Positions 59,198 through 64,000 of a stretch of 64,000 nt of DNA are shown piece after piece. The translations under genes and the position numbers were made by a program. How positions within the stretch are numbered: the first letter of the stretch is position 1; each line of letters starts with the position of its first letter. Below the pieces are notes generated by a model, which was given only the letters and a program-made list of their open reading frames with translations, searched no databases and was not told the origin of the DNA. Source of the stretch: Stutzerimonas stutzeri (GTDB lineage: Bacteria; Pseudomonadota; Gammaproteobacteria; Enterobacterales; Pasteurellaceae); NCBI GenBank assembly GCA_901420285.1, contig CABDVE010000001.1, forward strand, positions 806,001 to 870,000. The letters are read 5' to 3'.

Positions 59198-60754
59198 ATG
59201 AGTATAGCTAAGAAAAGCTTTAAAAATATGAGAGTTGCATTCTCTCTATTTTTAATAAATCTTGTTATTACATTCCTAGCACGGCGATATTTCTTAGATA
59301 ACCTAGGATCTGAAATTCTTGGCATGAATACTATTGCCATGAATATTATAGGTTTTTTAAGCTTGGCTGAACTTGGAATAATGAACGCTATCTCTTATGC
59401 TCTTTATAAGCCAATTTCAAAAAATGATAGAGAAAGTATATCTGAAATTATCAGTGTTCAAGGTTGGATATATAGAAAAGTAGCCTATATCATTATTTTA
59501 TGCTCTGTCATTATATTTTTTTGTTTACCTGTGCTATTTAGTAAAACTATATTACCGATTTGGTATGCATATGTAGCATTTACCTCTTTCTTAATATCAT
59601 CATTATCAACCTATTTTGTCAGCTATGTTCAGGTGCTTCTGGTTGCAGATTTACAAGAGTATAAAGTAAATTATATTAACCAGTTAATGAAATTTACTAA
59701 ATATGTATTACAAATTTTTGTAATAATATTGGTAGAAAATATCGAGAATAAATTTTTAGCTTGGTGTTTTATTGAGGTTATACTAAGTATTCTTATCGCT
59801 TTGCTTATAAAATATGTTGTAAATAGGGATTATCCTTGGTTAGTGATTAATCTATCAAATGGAAAAATATTAAGAAATAAACATACAGAAATTATTACAA
59901 AAATAAAACAAATATTTTTTCATCAAGTAGGCGGAATTATTATAACACAAGTGACACCTATTATTATTTATTCTTATATTTCTCTTTATACTGTAACAAA
60001 GTATGAAAATTATATGATTATTGTTACTGCAATATATTCTTTAGTTGGAGCTACATTTGCAGGCATTCAAGCTAGCATAGGTAATTTAATTGCACAAGGT
60101 GATAAGAATAAAGTAATTACTTTTTTTAACCAATTCTTAGTTTTTAGATATTGGATGATTTCTATCATCTGTTTTACTTTCTATTTACAGTCAGAATACT
60201 TTATTACATTATGGATTGGTTCTGATTTTATAATTGAGAAACAAGTATTATTCGTTTTAACTTTGTATGCATTTATTCGTCTAGCAAGATCTTTTATTGA
60301 TAGTTTTTTAGTTGGTTATGGACTATTTAGTGACGTATATGCCCCTATTATTGAAAGCGTTATGACGATTACCTTATCAATTATTTTAGGTAAATACTTT
60401 GGTTTATTTGGCATTATTTTAGGCAGTGTCATTAGCTTGTTTATTATAGTGATTGGATGGAAAGCCTATTTTTTATTTTCTAGAGGATTTAGTGTATCTA
60501 TTGATTTATATATAAAAAAATTAGTTATATTAAGCATAACCTTACTTATTTCTATTATGTGTTCTATATTTATAATAGATAAACTACAGGCTTTCAACCT
60601 TATGATGGATAATGCATCTTTCATAAAATGGACAATAAACTCAGCAATTGTAGCTGTGATATACATTCTTGTAAGTGTCCTGATGCTTCTTGTATTTAAT
60701 AAAGACATGAGAGCATTTTCAGTTAGAGTTAAAAATATGTTTATTAGTAAATAA
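59198..60754 (+). CDS. wzx: Wzx-type polysaccharide flippase
   Basis: A 518-residue integral membrane protein of the MATE/polysaccharide-export superfamily with about 12-14 hydrophobic segments. It would move lipid-linked sugar units across the inner membrane for assembly. I place the start at ATG 59198 (MSIAKKSFKNMRVAFS); the frame is open from a TTG at 59189. Features such as FLSLAELGIMNAISYALYKPI near the N-terminus and LVGYGLFSDVYAPIIES are typical of Wzx. Base composition is about 30% GC, far below the core genes. It follows wzz by 14 bases. Confidence 0.85.
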   Translation: MSIAKKSFKNMRVAFSLFLINLVITFLARRYFLDNLGSEILGMNTIAMNIIGFLSLAELGIMNAISYALYKPISKNDRESISEIISVQGWIYRKVAYIIILCSVIIFFCLPVLFSKTILPIWYAYVAFTSFLISSLSTYFVSYVQVLLVADLQEYKVNYINQLMKFTKYVLQIFVIILVENIENKFLAWCFIEVILSILIALLIKYVVNRDYPWLVINLSNGKILRNKHTEIITKIKQIFFHQVGGIIITQVTPIIIYSYISLYTVTKYENYMIIVTAIYSLVGATFAGIQASIGNLIAQGDKNKVITFFNQFLVFRYWMISIICFTFYLQSEYFITLWIGSDFIIEKQVLFVLTLYAFIRLARSFIDSFLVGYGLFSDVYAPIIESVMTITLSIILGKYFGLFGIILGSVISLFIIVIGWKAYFLFSRGFSVSIDLYIKKLVILSITLLISIMCSIFIIDKLQAFNLMMDNASFIKWTINSAIVAVIYILVSVLMLLVFNKDMRAFSVRVKNMFISK

Positions 60755-60762
60755 ATTACAAA

Positions 60763-61860
60763 ATGAAAAATAAAAAAATAAAAGTACTACATTTCACACA
60801 AGCAAACGGCGGTGGTATAGATACTTATCTTAGAATGTATCTTAAACATTCTAATGTAGATAAATTTAGTAATGTATTGATTACTACAGGAGAAAATAAA
60901 TTCTCAAACCTAGATGGCTTTTATCATGTAGATATTGAGCAAACATTTTCTCTAATTAGGCTATTCAAATACGCCTATAATATTCGTAAAATCATTAAAG
61001 CTGAAAAGCCAGACGTAGTTTATTTACATAGTACATTTGGTGGGCTAATTGGTCGAATGGCTAATATAGGGTTAAAGTCAAAAGTTGCTTATAATCCTCA
61101 TGGCTGGTCATTCAAGATGAATGCCTCTAAGGTTAAAATTGTTATTTATAAACTAGTAGAAAAAATTCTTTCTTATTTTACTGATAAATTTATTCTTATT
61201 TCGAAATCCGAATATGAAGAAGCCCAAAAAATCGGCATTTCTGTAAGGAAATTAGAATTGATTTATAATGGCATTGATGTAGAAACTCTAGATGCCTCAA
61301 GCAATATTGAAAATCCATTGCCTAAAGATAGATACATTATTGGTATGGTTGGGCGAATTACAGAGCAAAAAAATCCTCTATTTTTCGTTGAATTTGCAAA
61401 AGAAGTTGTGAAAAAATACCCAGAAACATTATTTGTTATAGTAGGTGATGGAGAACTACGGAAACAGGTAGAGAATAGAATAGCTGAATATAACATAGCT
61501 AACAATTTCTTAATTACTGGTTGGGTATCAACGCCAGAAAAATATATTAAACAATTTAATCAAGCTGTTCTATTTTCTAAGTGGGAAGGTTTTGGATTAG
61601 CTGTGGCTGAATATATGTTATATCAGAAAAATATACTCATTACGGGTATTGATGGTATGGTAGATCTAATAGAAGATAGCTATTGTGGTTTTATTATTAA
61701 AGATATAGATGATGCTGTAAAAAAATCACATATATTACGAGAAGATAGCGTATTATCAAATAAACTTTCTATTAATGCTTACAAAAAAGTAATTAACAAT
61801 TTTAATGTAAAAGACAAAACAGCCGAAATTGAACAATTGTTTATTAATTTAGTAAAATGA
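60763..61860 (+). CDS. Glycosyltransferase family 4 (GT-B fold)
   Basis: A 365-residue cytoplasmic or membrane-associated transferase. The N-terminal donor-binding half begins KVLHFTQANGGGIDTYLR. The C-terminal half shows GMVGRITEQKNPLFF and the GT4 EX7E motif in EGFGLAVAE. Domain order and length are normal. It lies 8 bases after wzx, overlaps the next gene by four bases (ATGA), and is AT-rich. The sugar and linkage cannot be deduced. Confidence 0.85.
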   Translation: MKNKKIKVLHFTQANGGGIDTYLRMYLKHSNVDKFSNVLITTGENKFSNLDGFYHVDIEQTFSLIRLFKYAYNIRKIIKAEKPDVVYLHSTFGGLIGRMANIGLKSKVAYNPHGWSFKMNASKVKIVIYKLVEKILSYFTDKFILISKSEYEEAQKIGISVRKLELIYNGIDVETLDASSNIENPLPKDRYIIGMVGRITEQKNPLFFVEFAKEVVKKYPETLFVIVGDGELRKQVENRIAEYNIANNFLITGWVSTPEKYIKQFNQAVLFSKWEGFGLAVAEYMLYQKNILITGIDGMVDLIEDSYCGFIIKDIDDAVKKSHILREDSVLSNKLSINAYKKVINNFNVKDKTAEIEQLFINLVK

Positions 61861-62711
61861 AAAAAAATACTTCTTGTGTCGTAGTTGCGTACAATCCGAG
61901 TATTGATGTAATTGAGAATATTTCAAGTTACATTCATTACTTTGATAAAGTCTTTGTGATTGATAATTCTGATTCAGATAATGTGCAACTTTTTGAACCT
62001 TTAATTAGAACATTTAATTTAGAATATATTCCTTTATTGGATAATACAGGGATCGCAAAGGCATTAAATATTGGTTTTGAGAAGAGCACCCAAGCTGGTT
62101 ACTTATTTATTGTATCAATGGATCAAGATAGCCAGTTTAATAATAACATTTTAGATGTTTATAAAGCCTATATTGACGAATTCGGTTTAAAACAGCTTGG
62201 AGCTTTATCTCCAAGATATAAAGTTGAACGAGCAATGTCGAAAGTTTCCTCTAAACCATATGAAGAAAAAACTATTACCATGCAATCTGGAGTATTATTC
62301 ATAAAAGAAGCATTTCAAAAAGTAGGGCTATTTAATGAGGCTCTTTTTATTGATGTGGTCGATTGGGAGTATTTTATTCGCATGAATAAATTAGGCTTTA
62401 AACTTATTCAGTGTAATAAAGCTGTTTTAGCTCATCAACCGGCTGAAAATCTTCATTTATTTACGTTTAAAGGTAAAAAATTTGGAGTGGGTGTTGCATC
62501 TCCATTAAGATATTATTATCAAGTACGAAACTTATTATGGTGTTTATTACATCAAAAATCTTTCTTTATGCTAAAAACTATTCTTTATAAGTTATTTAAA
62601 GTTTTATTCTTATTTGAAAATAAAAAAAACTATTTAAGATTTATATTTAAGGGTGTCATAGATGCTTTTAAAAATCAGTTAGGTAGATTTGATAAAATTC
62701 ATGGTAAATAA
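61857..62711 (+). CDS. Glycosyltransferase family 2, rhamnosyltransferase-like
   Basis: A 284-residue GT-A enzyme. The N-terminus VVVAYNPSIDVIENI and metal motif MDQDSQF (a DxD variant) match the rhamnosyltransferase-like branch of GT2. The C-terminal stretch (about 210-284) is basic and hydrophobic, fitting membrane contact. Its start overlaps the previous gene's stop (ATGA), so the two are translationally coupled. The actual sugar is unknown. Confidence 0.82.
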   Translation: MKKNTSCVVVAYNPSIDVIENISSYIHYFDKVFVIDNSDSDNVQLFEPLIRTFNLEYIPLLDNTGIAKALNIGFEKSTQAGYLFIVSMDQDSQFNNNILDVYKAYIDEFGLKQLGALSPRYKVERAMSKVSSKPYEEKTITMQSGVLFIKEAFQKVGLFNEALFIDVVDWEYFIRMNKLGFKLIQCNKAVLAHQPAENLHLFTFKGKKFGVGVASPLRYYYQVRNLLWCLLHQKSFFMLKTILYKLFKVLFLFENKKNYLRFIFKGVIDAFKNQLGRFDKIHGK

Positions 62712-62715
62712 CGAT

Positions 62716-63702
62716 ATGAAAACGAATCCATTAATTTCTGTTATTGTTCCTATCTACAATGTAGAAGCATATCTAGAAAAATGTATAGAGAGTATTCTTG
62801 CTCAAGATTACACACCATTAGAAATTATCTTGGTTAATGACGGTGCAACAGATAGCTCTGGAGAGATTTGCGATAGATATGCAAAACAATATAAAAATAT
62901 TACCGCTCTTCATAAAAAAAATGGCGGATTATCTTCTGCACGAAATGCAGGTATGGAAATTATGCAGGGTGAGTACGTCTCTTTTATTGATAGTGATGAT
63001 CATATTGCTCCAGATATGATTTCGACTTTATATGCTGATTTAAGTAAAAATAAGGCAGATATAAGTTGCGTTAGTGCATACAATGTTTACCCTAATAAAA
63101 CTATTGCAAACTCAAATTTAAATAGTTTACTTATTCTTTCTAAACAAGAGGCATTAGACTGTTTCTTATTTAATAACTATTTAACTCCTTGTGCTTGGGG
63201 AAAGCTATATAAGAGAGAATTATGGAATAATATAAAATTTCCTGAGGGTAGATTATTTGAAGATCAATTAACTACATATAAAGTTATTGATTTAGCTGAA
63301 AAAGTCGTTTTTAACCCTTCACCAAAATATTTTTATTTAAAAAGAGGAGGTTCTATTGGTCATTCTAAATTTAATGAAAAAACATATGATTTATATCAGG
63401 CAATCAATGAGGAATATGACTTTATTGTAGGTAAATATCCCGAATTAAAAGCGAATGTGAGTGTAGCAAAAGTCACATGGGAAATTGTTTTCATTAATAT
63501 GATGATTCAAGCAGATAAGCACTGGCACGATAAGAATTTGATTAAAAAATCAAGAAAATTTGCTAAAGACAATATATTATCAGTGCTTAAATGTCCTTAT
63601 ATTAATTTAACTCGAAAAGTTCAGATCAGTCTATTCGCATATGTTTTTGATACCTATCAGAAGTTATATGATATGTATAAGCAAATGAAAGGCATCACCT
63701 AA
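62716..63702 (+). CDS. Glycosyltransferase family 2
   Basis: A 328-residue GT-A transferase with the classic start NPLISVIVPIYNVEAYLEKC, the acceptor region GGLSSARNAGME and the metal motif FIDSDDHI. I use ATG 62716, since it gives the normal N-terminus; ATG 62701 and a TTG at 62689 are in frame but overlap the previous gene. It adds one further sugar to the unit made by the cluster. No sugar specificity can be inferred. Confidence 0.85.
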   Translation: MKTNPLISVIVPIYNVEAYLEKCIESILAQDYTPLEIILVNDGATDSSGEICDRYAKQYKNITALHKKNGGLSSARNAGMEIMQGEYVSFIDSDDHIAPDMISTLYADLSKNKADISCVSAYNVYPNKTIANSNLNSLLILSKQEALDCFLFNNYLTPCAWGKLYKRELWNNIKFPEGRLFEDQLTTYKVIDLAEKVVFNPSPKYFYLKRGGSIGHSKFNEKTYDLYQAINEEYDFIVGKYPELKANVSVAKVTWEIVFINMMIQADKHWHDKNLIKKSRKFAKDNILSVLKCPYINLTRKVQISLFAYVFDTYQKLYDMYKQMKGIT

Positions 63703-63727
63703 TTATTTTATAAATTTTGGATATTCT

Positions 63728-64000
63728 ATGATACCTAAAAAAATACATTATTGTTGGTTTGGTAATAATCCATTACCAGAAAGTGTACAGCGTTGCATTA
63801 AATCGTGGGAAAAATACTGCTCCGACTATGAGATTATTGAATGGAATGAAAGCAATTATAATGTAAATAAGATTCCATTTATTGAAAAAGCATATAAAGA
63901 AAGAAAATATGCTTTTGTTTCAGATTATGCTAGGTTAGATATTATTTATAATGAAGGCGGAATTTATTTAGATACAGATGTTGAAATTATTAATAATATT
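63728..64000 (+). CDS. Glycosyltransferase family 32-like, truncated by window end
   Basis: Ninety-one codons from ATG 63728 stay open to the last base. The product begins MIPKKIHYCWFGNNPLPES and continues SDYARLDIIYNEGGIYLDTDVE, the DxD motif of the GT32 family (OCH1-like and capsule synthesis sugar transferases). The ORF starts 25 bases after the previous gene. Only the N-terminal third is visible. Confidence 0.8.
   Translation, partial: MIPKKIHYCWFGNNPLPESVQRCIKSWEKYCSDYEIIEWNESNYNVNKIPFIEKAYKERKYAFVSDYARLDIIYNEGGIYLDTDVEIINNI

Overview
The window is 64 kb of chromosome from a gamma-proteobacterium of the family Pasteurellaceae, most likely Aggregatibacter or a close relative. The evidence is protein similarity to Haemophilus and Actinobacillus families, conserved neighbourhoods (uvrD-dppBCDF without dppA; udk-dcd-asmA; rph-pyrE; ung beside grcA; mreBCD beside a YddA-type ABC transporter and a YidE-type transporter; plsB divergent from lexA; typA divergent from glnA followed by a wzz/wzx polysaccharide cluster), and ten copies of the Haemophilus-type uptake signal AAGTGCGGT. 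The species cannot be fixed from the sequence alone.

Layout. 0-12 kb: phosphohexomutase, an EmrE-type small multidrug pump, rho, argH, SOS-controlled uvrD, and the peptide/glutathione-type permease dppBCDF. 12-16 kb (minus): sotB, a short AsmA-like gene, dcd and udk. 16-21.5 kb: a hexose-phosphate-type ABC transporter afuABC with a tandem duplication of the binding protein and a CRP site in front. 21.8-25.7 kb (minus): menaquinone genes menF-menD-menH. 25.9-30.5 kb: alaA, ppa, galE, ampG. 30.5-33.9 kb (minus): ung-emrA-emrB. 34 kb: grcA with two FNR-like sites. 34.6-39.4 kb (minus): mreBCD and a YddA-like ABC transporter. 39.6-44.2 kb: YidE-like transporter, adk, and a large anchored protein of unknown function. 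44.3-48.6 kb: plsB, lexA, dapF. 48.8-53.9 kb (minus): a SulP transporter, rph-pyrE, djlA-dusC. 54 kb: tRNA-Ser(GGA). 54.4-57.9 kb: typA and glnA. 58-64 kb: an AT-rich surface-polysaccharide cluster (wzz, wzx, four glycosyltransferases, the last cut by the window end).

The most striking signal is not a gene. The 10-mer AATGCGGTGC (reverse complement GCACCGCATT) occurs 40 times by hand count, against about 0.1 expected by chance. Fourteen copies form seven inverted-repeat hairpins, all at gene 3' ends. Twenty-six are single copies, mostly inside conserved genes and in several reading frames. It is about four times as frequent as AAGTGCGGT here and shares only the TGCGGT core with it. It is absent from the afu transporter genes and from everything after 54.3 kb, including the AT-rich polysaccharide cluster. 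This pattern is what a DNA uptake sequence would leave, so the window may show a divergent uptake-sequence dialect.

Regulatory sites that can be read directly are LexA boxes at lexA (two) and uvrD, a CRP site centred near -41.5 of the first afuA, twin FNR-like sites before grcA, and a possible ArgR site before argH.
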